Counted from the stretch's first letter, positions 8,600 through 16,142 are shown. The stretch: 64,000 nucleotides of DNA from CAWJMF01 sp963843945 (GCA_963843945.1 CAWJMF010000006.1:372001-436000), one strand, 5' to 3'. Notes: a model not told the origin generated them from the sequence alone. Translations and numbers: made by a program.

Positions 8600-9784
8600 T
8601 TAGTTGCGGGCGCGCAGGTGCAGCATCGCGTCCCACAAGCGGCGCGCGAGCCTGCGCTTCGAGGCGCGGCCGAGCGGCTCGCGCTGGTCCTCACCCCAAA
8701 GCAGGACGAGCTCGTTCTCGGTCTCGCCGAACCCGGCGCCGCCCGCTACGTCGTTGACGACGATCGCGTCGAGCTGCTTGCCGCGCAGCTTTTCGCGGGC
8801 GTTCGCTTCGTGGTGTTCCGTCTCGGCGGCGAAACCGAGCAAAAACCCGCCGCGCTTGCGGGCCCCGAGCGCCGCCAAGATGTCGGGCGTGCGCTCGAGT
8901 TCGAGCCGCTCGGAGCCATCGTGCTTCTTGGCCTTTTGTGTCAGCGCCGCGACGGGCCGCCAGTCCGCGACGGCGGCGCTGGCGATCGCGAAGTCAGCCG
9001 ACTCGGCGCGCGCGAGCGTCGCCTCGTACATCTCTTGCGCGCTGACGACGCGCGTCACGGAAGCGTCCCGCGGCGGTTCGAGCCAGGTCGGTCCCAGCAC
9101 GAGGTCGACTTCCGCACCCCGCGCCAGCGCCTCGCGCGCGAGCTCGATGCCGGTCGAGCCGCTCGCGGCGTTGGAGAGAAAGCGCACGGGATCGATCGCT
9201 TCGCGCGTCGGTCCCGCCGTGATCAGGACGTGCTCGCCCTGCAAATCCTTGCCGCGTTCGAAAAGCCCGTCGAGCGCCGCCACGATCTCGTCCTGGTCCG
9301 CCAGGCGTCCGATGCCGAACTCGCGCTCGGCCAGAAAGCCGCTGCCCGGCTCGACGATCGTCACGCCGCGCGCTTCGAGCGTCGCGAGATTCTCGCGCGT
9401 GGCCGGATGCTCGTACATCGCTTCGTTCATCGCCGGCGCGATCAGGATCGGAATGCGCGCGGCGAGCGCCGCGTCGCTGAGCAGATCGTCGGCGATGCCG
9501 CGCGCCAGCTTCGCGATGACGTTGGCGGTCGCCGGGACGATCGCGAGGACGTCGGCCTCGCGCACCAGCGAAATGTGCGGGATCTTCTCCGGCTCGTCCC
9601 ACAACGACGAATGGACGCGCTTGCGCGTCAGCGCGGCGAAGGTCGCGATGCCGACGAACTCGCGAGCGCCGTCGCTGAGAATGACGGTGACGTCGTCGCC
9701 GCGCTGCACCAAGGTCGAGACGAGGCCGGCCGCTTTGTAGGCGGCGATGCCGCCGGTCACGCCCAGCAGAATGCGCCGGCTCAC
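8600..9784 (-). CDS. coaBC: Bifunctional phosphopantothenoylcysteine decarboxylase / phosphopantothenate-cysteine ligase
   Basis: 394-aa fusion of flavin-dependent CoaC and CTP-dependent CoaB. The CoaC half shows GVTGGIAAYKA, the active-site His in KIPHISL and APAMNEAMY. The CoaB half shows ITAGPTREAIDPVRFLSN and ASAAVADWRP, and LVLLWG near the end. The substrate-clamp segment usually written LACGxxGxGR is LAEREFGIGR here, so the Cys that reduces the enethiol intermediate in the E. coli enzyme is replaced by Glu. Overlap of four bases with panC shows translational coupling. Confidence 0.9.
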   Translation of the reverse strand: MSRRILLGVTGGIAAYKAAGLVSTLVQRGDDVTVILSDGAREFVGIATFAALTRKRVHSSLWDEPEKIPHISLVREADVLAIVPATANVIAKLARGIADDLLSDAALAARIPILIAPAMNEAMYEHPATRENLATLEARGVTIVEPGSGFLAEREFGIGRLADQDEIVAALDGLFERGKDLQGEHVLITAGPTREAIDPVRFLSNAASGSTGIELAREALARGAEVDLVLGPTWLEPPRDASVTRVVSAQEMYEATLARAESADFAIASAAVADWRPVAALTQKAKKHDGSERLELERTPDILAALGARKRGGFLLGFAAETEHHEANAREKLRGKQLDAIVVNDVAGGAGFGETENELVLLWGEDQREPLGRASKRRLARRLWDAMLHLRARN

Positions 9785-10671
9785 TTGAACGTCGTTACGG
9801 CACGCGGGCGGGGCGGAGTCAGAATCGGGTCGGGCGCTCCCGCCGCCGCGAGCGGCAGGTTATCGATGAGCCGGACCGCTCCGGCAAGCGCCGCGCCGGC
9901 AACGAGCGCGGGCCGCGCGGCGCGTTCGAGCGGCGCGAACGTCTGCGGATCGAGCAACTCCAAGTAGTCCCAGCGCAGCGGCGCTTCGAGCAGCGCGCGT
10001 CCGGCGGCCAGCGCCGCCGCGGGATCGCTTGCACCGCGTTCCAGCGCCGCGCCGACGGCTTGCAAGGCGCGAAAGAGACTCGGCGCGGCCGCGCGCGCCG
10101 CGGCATCTAAGAAGACGTTGCGGCTCGAGAGCGCCAGCCCGTCGGCCTCGCGCTCGGTCGGAACGACGACGAGGTTCGTCGCCATGTCGAGGTCGCGCAA
10201 CATCGTGCGGATCACGGCCGTCTGCTGCACGTCTTTTTGCCCGAGATACAGCGACGTCGGTTCGATCGCGTGGAGCAGCTTCGCGACGACCGTCGCAACG
10301 CCGCTGAAGTGCCCGGGGCGCCGCGCGCCTTCAAGGCGAGCGGCGAGCGGTCCGACGTCGAGCGCGCTGGCGAAGCCGGGCGGATACATCGCCGCGGGCG
10401 CGGGCGCGTAGAGCAGCTCGACCCCGCGCTCGGCGAGCAAACGGCGGTCCGCTTCGAAGGCGCGCGGGTACCGCTCGAAGTCCTCGGCCGGCCCGAATTG
10501 CAGCGGATTCACGAAGATCGACACCACCACCGCCGCGTTCTCGAGTTTGGCACGCTCGATCAAGGCGAGATGTCCCGCGTGCAGGGCGCCCATCGTCGGG
10601 ACGAAGCCGAGCGGCCGCGCCAGCGTTCGGGCGATCGCGCGCGCCGAGCCGGGGGTCACCACGGTTTGCAT
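9781..10671 (-). CDS. panC: Pantothenate synthetase
   Basis: ATP-dependent condensation of pantoate with beta-alanine. All family motifs are seen in order: FVPTMGALHAGHLALI (HIGH-type nucleotide site), FVNPLQFGPAEDFERYPR, GHFSGVATVVAKL, YLGQKDVQQ and LALSSRN. The 296-aa length is slightly long owing to an Ala-rich tail. No panB or panD occurs in the window. It lies four bases behind the FHA gene and overlaps coaBC, forming the head of the FHA-panC-coaBC-coaX-dusB series. Confidence 0.93.
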   Translation of the reverse strand: MQTVVTPGSARAIARTLARPLGFVPTMGALHAGHLALIERAKLENAAVVVSIFVNPLQFGPAEDFERYPRAFEADRRLLAERGVELLYAPAPAAMYPPGFASALDVGPLAARLEGARRPGHFSGVATVVAKLLHAIEPTSLYLGQKDVQQTAVIRTMLRDLDMATNLVVVPTEREADGLALSSRNVFLDAAARAAAPSLFRALQAVGAALERGASDPAAALAAGRALLEAPLRWDYLELLDPQTFAPLERAARPALVAGAALAGAVRLIDNLPLAAAGAPDPILTPPRPRAVTTFK

Positions 10672-10675
10672 CGGC

Positions 10676-10975
10676 TTATGCCTTGGCGACGCGCAGCAGC
10701 GTGCGGCCGACGATGAAGCGGTCCCCCAGCGCGATCGGGATGGGTGTGGCGGCGGTCAGCGTGCGGTCGTCGAGCTTCGTCCCGTTCCGGCTGGAAAGGT
10801 CGGTCAGGACCAATCCATCGGCTTCCTCGCGGAGTTGAGCGTGCTGACGCGAAATATAGCGGTCAAGCGTAATGCAGGCCCCGGCTAGGGCGTCGTCCCG
10901 GCCGATCGTGATCTCACGTTCGAAAGTCCAGGTCTTTCCGTCAAGGGGGCCGCCCATTACCTCTAGGATATACAT
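10676..10975 (-). CDS. Single FHA-domain protein
   Basis: 99 aa consisting of nothing but a forkhead-associated phosphothreonine-binding domain. The conserved GR of ITIGRD, the SRxH of YISRQHAQL and the NG of LSSRNGT are all in place. It has no signal peptide or partner domain. It probably acts as an adaptor for a Ser/Thr-kinase substrate; the kinase is not in the window. Its ATG faces the plus-strand gene at 10990, so the 14-60 bp between them must hold divergent signals. Only four bases separate it from panC. Confidence 0.88.
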   Translation of the reverse strand: MYILEVMGGPLDGKTWTFEREITIGRDDALAGACITLDRYISRQHAQLREEADGLVLTDLSSRNGTKLDDRTLTAATPIPIALGDRFIVGRTLLRVAKA

Positions 10976-10989
10976 TTTCTTGCGAGAGT

Positions 10990-11277
10990 TTGGTCCCCCA
11001 CGGGTCGAACTCCCCCGAATGGGCCCCAGAGGAGGGATGCGACATCGGTACCGGCGCTGACCAATCGGGACACGGCACGCTCGACGAACTCCTCAATTTG
11101 ATGGAGATCGACGCCGATTCGCTGCGCGAAGCGGAGTTCGAGCAGACGCAGGGCATCCTCGATACGCTCGCGGGGAAGACGATCGCGAGCGCGACGCTTG
11201 AAGAGACACGCATCGTCGTCGAAACGAGCGACGGCAATCGCTACTTCTTCTACGGCTTCATGGGGAGCCGCCGCTAG
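10990..11277 (+). CDS. Small conserved-looking cytoplasmic protein, start uncertain
   Basis: The C-terminal 60 residues look genuine: LDELLNLMEIDADSLREAEF, then strand-rich IASATLEETRIVVETSDGNRYFFYGFMG. The only in-frame upstream start is a TTG at 10990. A strong AGGAGGG at 11029-11035 precedes an ATG at 11037 that is out of frame and ends after seven codons. Either a base is missing near the start or translation begins at an inner ATG (11101). No family was recognised. It is divergent from the FHA gene and convergent with the PilZ gene. Confidence 0.55.
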   Translation: MVPHGSNSPEWAPEEGCDIGTGADQSGHGTLDELLNLMEIDADSLREAEFEQTQGILDTLAGKTIASATLEETRIVVETSDGNRYFFYGFMGSRR

Positions 11278-11298
11278 CCGCTTGCGCGGCGCAAAGCC

Positions 11299-11700
11299 TT
11301 ATTCGGCGGTCTTTTCCTCGGCGTGCGCGAGCCGCTGGACTTCCGCGTTGACGTGGGCCACGATCGTGTCTTGATCGCGCGGATCGATCTGCGTGAAGGC
11401 GATTCCGTGAAAGAACCGCTGCGCTTCGGCATCGTAGAACGAAAGCACGATGCGCCCGCGGGCGACCAGTTCGCGCGAAGCCGTCGGTAACTCGAAGCGT
11501 AACAGCAGCACGGCGCCGAGCGGGAGGTCCTCGTCGCTGGCGAGCCGGACGCCGCCGCCGCCGAGATCGGCCAGCTGGCCGGCCTTCACCTCGTCGGCTC
11601 CGTCGCGGACGTAGGTGACGTCGAGAACGACCGGGACGCGCACGTACCGGCGCCGATACGTCCCTTCGCCGTTCTTGGAAATGGCGTCTGGTTCGCTCAT
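11299..11700 (-). CDS. PilZ-domain protein (c-di-GMP receptor type)
   Basis: About 133 aa from the ATG at 11700, which has GGGAG eight bases upstream; an alternative ATG at 11748 overlaps the upstream stop (ATGA). The PilZ c-di-GMP motifs are visible as YRRRYVRVPVVLDVTY (the RxxxR part) and DLGGGGVRLAS (the D/N-x-S-x-x-G part, here with Gly for Ser). It consists of one six-stranded barrel and no effector domain, so it probably works through a partner protein. Confidence 0.85.
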   Translation of the reverse strand: MSEPDAISKNGEGTYRRRYVRVPVVLDVTYVRDGADEVKAGQLADLGGGGVRLASDEDLPLGAVLLLRFELPTASRELVARGRIVLSFYDAEAQRFFHGIAFTQIDPRDQDTIVAHVNAEVQRLAHAEEKTAE

Positions 11701-11744
11701 TGGCGCTCTCCCAAAGTCACCCGGCTGCACTTCTCCGGGACGGT

Positions 11745-12995
11745 TCATTTGCTTTCTTTACAGAGCTCTTGAGCGGCAAAGAGGGCACCGGCCGCGACGT
11801 GGACGCGCGAAGTCCCACCCTGGAGGTAGACCTCGTACGGCTCGCGCAGGGGCGCGTCGCACGAAAGCTCGATCGTGGCGCCGGGAATGAAGGCGCCGCC
11901 GGACATGACGACCGGCTCGGGGTAGCCGGGTACGGGTCCCGGCTCGGGGGCGAAGCGCGCGTTCACCGGCATGGCCCGCTGCAAGCCCCGGGCGAAAGCG
12001 AGCAGTTTGCCTTCGTCGCCGAGCCGAATCGCTTGGACGATGTCGCAGCGCCGGGCTCCCGGCAGCGGGTCGACCGCGAAGCCGAGCTCCTCGAACAGCG
12101 CCGCGGCGAAATCGAGCCCCGCCAGGCACTCGCCGACGGCGCGCGGCGCGCGAAACAAACCGTGGAGCAAATCGCGCGCGAACCCGAAGCTCGGTCCGAC
12201 CGCCGTGCCGAGGCCCGGCGCGTAGTGGCGCGCGGCGACGCGCTCGACGACCGCGGGCCGTCCCGCGACGTAGCCGCCGGCCGGCGCGATCGCCCCGCCG
12301 AGGTTCTTGATCAAGGACCCCATCACGGCGTCGACGCCGAAATGCGTCGGTTCCTCGTTCTCGACGAGTTCGCCGTAACAGTTGTCGACGAGCACGACCG
12401 CCTGCGGAGCGACGGCGCGAACGGCGCGCGCGATGTCGCCGCATTCCGATGCCGTTAGCGAACGCTGCGGCGCGTAGCCGCGCGAGCGCTGCACGAAGGC
12501 GACGTCGACGCCGCGCGCGCAAGCGGCCGCGATCGCTTCGAGATCGGCCCCGCCGTGAGCCGCGCGCGGCACTTCCGCGTAGCTCGCACCCTGCGCGACG
12601 AGCGAGTGGGGTGCCTCGGCCAGCGCGTTGCGGAGCGTGTCGTACGGGCGTCCGGTCGTGGCCAGGATGTTTCCTTGCGGCGGCAGACACGCGGCGATAG
12701 CCGTGACGATCGCACTCGTGCCGCTCGCAAACGACAGGCGCGCGAACGCCCGTTCCGCGCCGAGCACGCGCGCCAGCACCGATTCGTAGCGCTCGCGCCC
12801 CGCGTCCTCGTAGCCGTAACCGTACGTCGCCGCCAAATCGCTTTCCGCGATGCCCTCGTCGAAGAAGGCGGCGAGCACCCGCGTCTCGATCGCGGCGCGC
12901 GACGCTGCGGGCGCCCCCGTCCGCGCAGCGGCGGCGCGCGCGGCGCGCGCGACGCGCGGCACACAGGCAAACCGTTCGAGCAGCGCTTCGATCAC
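11745..12995 (-). CDS. Methionine gamma-lyase family / YnbB-like PLP enzyme
   Basis: 416 aa starting at a GTG in GTGA overlap with the EIIC gene. It matches the PLP fold-type I family long annotated as aluminum resistance protein (Pfam Met_gamma_lyase). Landmarks are AATYGYGYEDAGRERYESVLARVLGAE, SGTSAIVTAIAACL, VLVDNCYGELVENEEPTHFG, the PLP lysine in GSLIKNLGGAIAPAGGYVAG, and GGAFIPGATIELSCDAP near the end. The natural substrate in bacteria is unsettled. Very Ala/Arg-rich codon use is the same as its neighbours. Confidence 0.85.
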   Translation of the reverse strand: MIEALLERFACVPRVARAARAAAARTGAPAASRAAIETRVLAAFFDEGIAESDLAATYGYGYEDAGRERYESVLARVLGAERAFARLSFASGTSAIVTAIAACLPPQGNILATTGRPYDTLRNALAEAPHSLVAQGASYAEVPRAAHGGADLEAIAAACARGVDVAFVQRSRGYAPQRSLTASECGDIARAVRAVAPQAVVLVDNCYGELVENEEPTHFGVDAVMGSLIKNLGGAIAPAGGYVAGRPAVVERVAARHYAPGLGTAVGPSFGFARDLLHGLFRAPRAVGECLAGLDFAAALFEELGFAVDPLPGARRCDIVQAIRLGDEGKLLAFARGLQRAMPVNARFAPEPGPVPGYPEPVVMSGGAFIPGATIELSCDAPLREPYEVYLQGGTSRVHVAAGALFAAQELCKESK

Positions 12996-14221
12996 GCGGA
13001 GACCTCGCGCGCCTCCGGAGCCTCGCCGTCGAAGGTTTCTTCGCCCTCGGCTTCGCGCTTGCGCTCTTGCCGCTCGTAGGCGGCGACGAACGGCGCGTAG
13101 ATCGCGAGGGCAACCAGGAAGTCCACCGAGACGAGCACGATCGAGCGCCAATCCCGCGTCGCAATGAAGACGTTGAACGGAATCGGGATCGTCGAGGGAA
13201 TGTAGTAGGCGGTGCGTGCGACCCAGCCCCAGGCGGTCGCATAGTAGGTGATCAGCGCCAGCACGAGCGGTGCGGCGACGAACGGTACGCCGAGCGTCGG
13301 ATTGAGCACGACGGGCAATCCAAACATCAGCGGTTCGTTGGCGTTGAAGATCGAGGGAACGAGCGTTGCGAGCGCGACGGTACGAATCCGTTTGACCTTG
13401 CTGCGCAGCAGCAAGAGGACGGCGGGCAGCGTCGCGCCCGCGCCGCCCGGAAACACGAACAAGAAGATCGAGACCGTGACGATGTGCGGGAGCGGCTGTC
13501 CGTGCGCTAACGCGTCGGTGTTCTCGAGTTGAAGTTTGATGTAAACGGGCAGCACGACCGCCGCGAGTAAGGCCGGTCCGTGAATGCCGACCGTCCACAG
13601 CAGCGTCTCGACGAACGTCAGCACGAGCAGCGCGGTCAGGCTGTCACCCAGCGTGCCGATCGGTTCGATGAGCCGGTCGAGTTCGAGCGTCAACGAAATG
13701 CCGCGTGAAAGCAAGAAGACGGCGGCGCCCACGATCGCGACGCCGCCGACGAGCGAACCGCTCGCATCGCCTAGACGCCTTCGCGCCAAGCGCAGGACGG
13801 CCACGTCGATCAGGGCGATGCCGATTGCGAGGAACAGACCGCTCGAACCCAGCGCCGAGGCCAAGCCGACGAACGACGTCGTTCCCGCATACGGCAAGGA
13901 GAGGGCGAAGGCCACCGACGCCGTCGACAGCGCGAGCCACGGCGGGACGCCGCGTCGCCGGGCCAGATCGAACGTCAGTAAGACGACGAGCAAGACCGAC
14001 ATGATCCCGAACGCCGCCGCGAACGAATGCGAGAAACGGTCGAGCAGCGATCCGCTCGGGCGCAGCAGCATGAAGATCGGCAGCCCGAGCCCGAGCCCGA
14101 CGAAGCTCCAGGGGAGCGCCCAGCGGATCGCCAGCATCTCCGGGCTCTCCGAAAATGCCCGGATGCGCGGCACGAGCGACGCCTCGATCGCTTCGAGCTT
14201 GCCGCGGAACGACGAGGTCAC
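12992..14221 (-). CDS. PTS EIIC-like sugar permease (cellobiose/chitobiose family), orphan
   Basis: About 409-aa polytopic membrane protein of the glucose-superfamily EIIC fold. The substrate-site blocks WTVGIHGPALLAAVV and the diagnostic PSIFNANEPLMFGLPVVLNP identify the lactose/cellobiose EIIC type. About ten hydrophobic segments are visible, and the C-terminus is a charged tail rich in Glu/Arg. No EIIA, EIIB, HPr or EI lies nearby, and no EIIB domain is fused. The start is uncertain: a GTG at 14221 is used, while a longer reading to 14338 would overlap lexA. It may work as a phosphorylation-independent permease, or its partners may lie elsewhere. Confidence 0.8.
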   Translation of the reverse strand: MTSSFRGKLEAIEASLVPRIRAFSESPEMLAIRWALPWSFVGLGLGLPIFMLLRPSGSLLDRFSHSFAAAFGIMSVLLVVLLTFDLARRRGVPPWLALSTASVAFALSLPYAGTTSFVGLASALGSSGLFLAIGIALIDVAVLRLARRRLGDASGSLVGGVAIVGAAVFLLSRGISLTLELDRLIEPIGTLGDSLTALLVLTFVETLLWTVGIHGPALLAAVVLPVYIKLQLENTDALAHGQPLPHIVTVSIFLFVFPGGAGATLPAVLLLLRSKVKRIRTVALATLVPSIFNANEPLMFGLPVVLNPTLGVPFVAAPLVLALITYYATAWGWVARTAYYIPSTIPIPFNVFIATRDWRSIVLVSVDFLVALAIYAPFVAAYERQERKREAEGEETFDGEAPEAREVSA

Positions 14222-14303
14222 GGGGGAGGCTGATTCGCGCCGCAGCGGCGTTCCCCCGGCGCTGCGGATGAGGAGAACGCTCGAGACGACGCAGCAGCGC
14301 TTG

Positions 14304-14921
14304 TTAGAGCTTGCGCACCACCGCGTCGACGCGGCCAACGACGCTCACATCGTCGCTGAAGATCGGCCGCATCGTGCGGTTCTCCGGCTGGAGCCGGACC
14401 CGGCCGGCCTCGCGAAAGAAGCGCTTCACGGTGGCCTCGCCGTCGACCATCGCGACGACGATCTCGCCGTTGCGGGCGTCGGGTTGCGGCGAGACGACGA
14501 TCATGTCGCCGTCGAGGATGGCCGCTTCGATCATCGAGTCGCCTTGCACGCGGAGCATGAACGTCCCGGGCTTCCGGGCCAGCTCGGCGGGCACGACGTA
14601 CTCGCCCTCGAGGTTCTCCGTCGCCGTGATGGGAACGCCGGCGGCGACCTTCCCGACGATCGGGAGCACCCCGTAGTCGGCTTCTTGCCGGGCGAAGGCG
14701 CGCGAGCCGCTCGCGATGAGGGCGCGCGGCTTGGTGGGGTCGCGATGGATCAGGCCGCGCTTCTCGAGCGTCTTGAGGTGGGCTTGGACGGTCGACGAGG
14801 ACGAGAGGCCGACCCGTTCGCCGATCTCGCGGACCGAGGGCGGGTAGCCTCGCTCTTCCGTGAAATCGCGGATCACCTCGAGGATGCGCGCTTGACGCTC
14901 CGTCGGGGCTCGCTCTGCCAT
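14304..14921 (-). CDS. lexA: LexA SOS repressor / autoprotease
   Basis: 206 aa. The winged-helix DNA-binding domain (residues 1-70) includes YPPSVREIGERVGLSSSSTVQAHL. The cleavage bond is Ala94-Gly95 in KVAAGVP, and the catalytic dyad is Ser129 (GDSM) and Lys166 (EATVKRF). GGGAG five bases before the ATG at 14921 favours it over a GTG at 14927. It is divergent from a LysM gene, and a 13/14 match to the Gram-positive LexA box lies between them, implying autoregulation. It overlaps the longest reading of the EIIC gene. Confidence 0.95.
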   Translation of the reverse strand: MAERAPTERQARILEVIRDFTEERGYPPSVREIGERVGLSSSSTVQAHLKTLEKRGLIHRDPTKPRALIASGSRAFARQEADYGVLPIVGKVAAGVPITATENLEGEYVVPAELARKPGTFMLRVQGDSMIEAAILDGDMIVVSPQPDARNGEIVVAMVDGEATVKRFFREAGRVRLQPENRTMRPIFSDDVSVVGRVDAVVRKL

Positions 14922-14996
14922 GTGCACTCCCTAGAGACGGCGGCGCGAAGTCGCGCCGCGATTAGCTCGAGGGTAACACAAGAGACCCTTTTAATG

Positions 14997-15010
14997 CAAA
15001 CATACGTTCG
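14997..15010. promoter_or_regulatory. LexA (SOS) box
   Basis: CAAACATACGTTCG matches the Bacillus/actinobacterial consensus CGAACRNRYGTTCG at 13 of 14 positions (second base A for G). It lies 76 bases from the lexA start and immediately before the -35 of the divergent LysM gene, so it can serve both. Confidence 0.85.
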
Positions 15011-15018
15011 AGAAATCC

Positions 15019-15047
15019 TTGACATATCCACAGGCGGTTGCTAAAAT
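15019..15047 (+). promoter_or_regulatory. Sigma-70 promoter of the LysM gene
   Basis: TTGACA at 15019-15024, a 17-bp spacer and TAAAAT at 15042-15047. The LexA box ends eight bases before the -35. Confidence 0.85.
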
Positions 15048-15098
15048 GTGGTGGACGAACAGGCGTTTGGCCCAATATGTGGGCCGAGGAGATCGAAG

Positions 15099-15386
15099 AT
15101 GTACACGCCGAGACGCAAGCGCACGACCCTGACGCCGGCCCTCGCAATGGCCGCGCTCGGCGCGCTGATCGCGATTCCGGCCCTCTCCTCCTCGCGGCTC
15201 TACGCCGCGAGCCCCGAGCGCTTCACGACCGCCACGGTCCAGCGCGGAGACAGCCTCTGGTCCCTGGCCGAAAAGTACACCGCCGACGGCGGCAGCGTCC
15301 AGGAGACGATCGATCAAATCTCCGCCGCCAACCACCTCAACTCTCCCACCATCGCCGCCGGCCAAACCCTAAAAATCCCCCAGTAG
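15099..15386 (+). CDS. Membrane-anchored LysM protein, candidate SOS cell-division suppressor (YneA/Rv2719c-like position)
   Basis: 95 aa from the ATG at 15099, preceded by GAGGAGAT. A basic n-region (YTPRRKRT) is followed by one hydrophobic segment (about residues 12-28), then a single LysM peptidoglycan-binding domain (about 46-95: VQRGDSLWSLAEKYT to AGQTLKIPQ). In Bacillus (yneA) and mycobacteria (Rv2719c), a small LysM protein divergent from lexA is an SOS-induced division inhibitor or wall-acting protein. The same architecture, orientation and intervening LexA box are seen here. The functional equivalence is inference from position and domain layout. Confidence 0.85.
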   Translation: MYTPRRKRTTLTPALAMAALGALIAIPALSSSRLYAASPERFTTATVQRGDSLWSLAEKYTADGGSVQETIDQISAANHLNSPTIAAGQTLKIPQ

Positions 15387-15407
15387 CCTCACTTCCGAGT
15401 AAGAGCG

Positions 15408-15436
15408 GGCGCCGAATTTCGGCGCCTTTTTCTTTT
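15408..15436 (+). terminator. Intrinsic terminator after the LysM gene
   Basis: An 8-bp GC stem (GGCGCCGA / TCGGCGCC) with a 3-base loop, followed by TTTTTCTTTT. Confidence 0.9.
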
Positions 15437-15630
15437 GGGCGCTTCGATGCGCTGAAAACGCGCAGACGAGCGAGCTTCCTTTCGCCCCCCGACGCCCATC
15501 CGGCCGCCACCGACCCCCTTCCAGCGAGACACCTGGTTGCGTCGTCGCGGCGCGGCCGAAGGCTCGCGACGCCAGCCGGCCAGCAGCATGCCCGTTACGC
15601 GCGACGGTCGCCTCCAAAGCCGCCACGCGC
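15437..15630. other. Intergenic stretch with nothing recognised
   Basis: About 190 bases between the LysM terminator and the structured repeat. It has small local hairpins (for example GTCGC...GCGAC near 15541-15569) but no convincing ORF, promoter or RNA gene. Confidence 0.5.
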
Positions 15631-15806
15631 GTGCCCGGGGCTGCGGGCGGGCGGGGCGTGCGTGCCGGGCCCGGGAGCTCCGACTCGGAGCGAAGCGCCG
15701 GAGGCGCGGGAGCGACGAGCGGTGCAGCGGCGATTCCCCATGGATGGGGAATCGCCAGCGGTCCCGGGCCGGCACGCACGCCTCGCCCGCCCGCAGCCCC
15801 CAGCAC
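15631..15806. repeat. Structured palindromic repeat, copy 1 (three-hairpin core in long inverted arms)
   Basis: A 99-bp core (15670-15768) is 97/99 identical to 20945-21043; the only differences are at 15723 (T/C) and 15761 (G/T). The core ends are CCCGGG on both sides and can pair. Inside are three hairpins: 15677-15691 (GCTCCG/CGGAGC, loop ACT), 15695-15707 (GCGCC/GGCGC) and 15729-15756 (11-bp perfect stem GGCGATTCCCC/GGGGAATCGCC, loop ATGGAT). Outside the core, 15631-15675 and 15763-15806 are near-perfect inverted arms of about 44 bases. Function unknown; candidate ncRNA or non-autonomous mobile element. Confidence 0.85.
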
Positions 15807-15815
15807 CGACTAAAG

Positions 15816-16028
15816 CTAGGACGACCGCCGAGTAATAGCCACGCTATGCCCGCGGTGCTTCTCGAGAAAGTCGAGCGCTTCGACGATCCACGTGTCGAGC
15901 CCAGCCGCGACGTGGCGCGCCACCTCGCGCACGACGTGCTCGCGATCCTTGAGCCACTGCAGCTCCGAGCGGCTCGTGGCGGGCCACGCGGCCTCTTCGC
16001 ATTCTTCGCAGTGATAGCCGTACGTCAT
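15816..16028 (-). CDS. Small protein of unknown function
   Basis: 70 aa, start ATG at 16028. It begins MTYGYHCEECEEAAWPATSR: a short N-terminal segment with HCEEC that could bind metal, followed by a charged helix (LQWLKDREHVVREVARHVA) and a second helix ending near HRGHSVAI. The balanced composition, unlike antisense shadows in this genome, suggests a real gene. No clear ribosome site was found. Its TAG lies ten bases beyond the structured repeat. Confidence 0.5.
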   Translation of the reverse strand: MTYGYHCEECEEAAWPATSRSELQWLKDREHVVREVARHVAAGLDTWIVEALDFLEKHRGHSVAITRRSS

Positions 16029-16088
16029 CCGCTCGCTTGTACATCGAGACGCCGCGACCCCCTCCCGAACCGAGCGGCCGAGCGCCAG

Positions 16089-16122
16089 AAAAAAAGAGCC
16101 CCCGCCGAAGCGAGGGCTCTCT
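16089..16122 (-). terminator. Intrinsic terminator of the TonB-receptor gene
   Basis: On the minus strand AGAGCCCTCGC and GCGGGGGCTCT form an 11-bp stem with a TTCG loop followed by seven T residues. It starts about 20 bases after the receptor stop codon. Confidence 0.9.
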
Positions 16123-16142
16123 TTTCGATCGAAGCCCGAGGC

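Noticed and set aside
7134..8603. Long plus-strand open frame opposite dusB and coaX
   Set aside because: It is the antisense shadow of well-conserved genes in GC-rich DNA, is full of Arg/His/Asp, and has no family motif.
8618..9967. Long plus-strand open frames opposite coaBC
   Set aside because: Antisense shadows; coaBC on the minus strand carries every family motif.
15019..15047. The lexA/LysM intergenic promoter as an IS or attachment end
   Set aside because: The signals are fully explained by a LexA box and a sigma-70 promoter.
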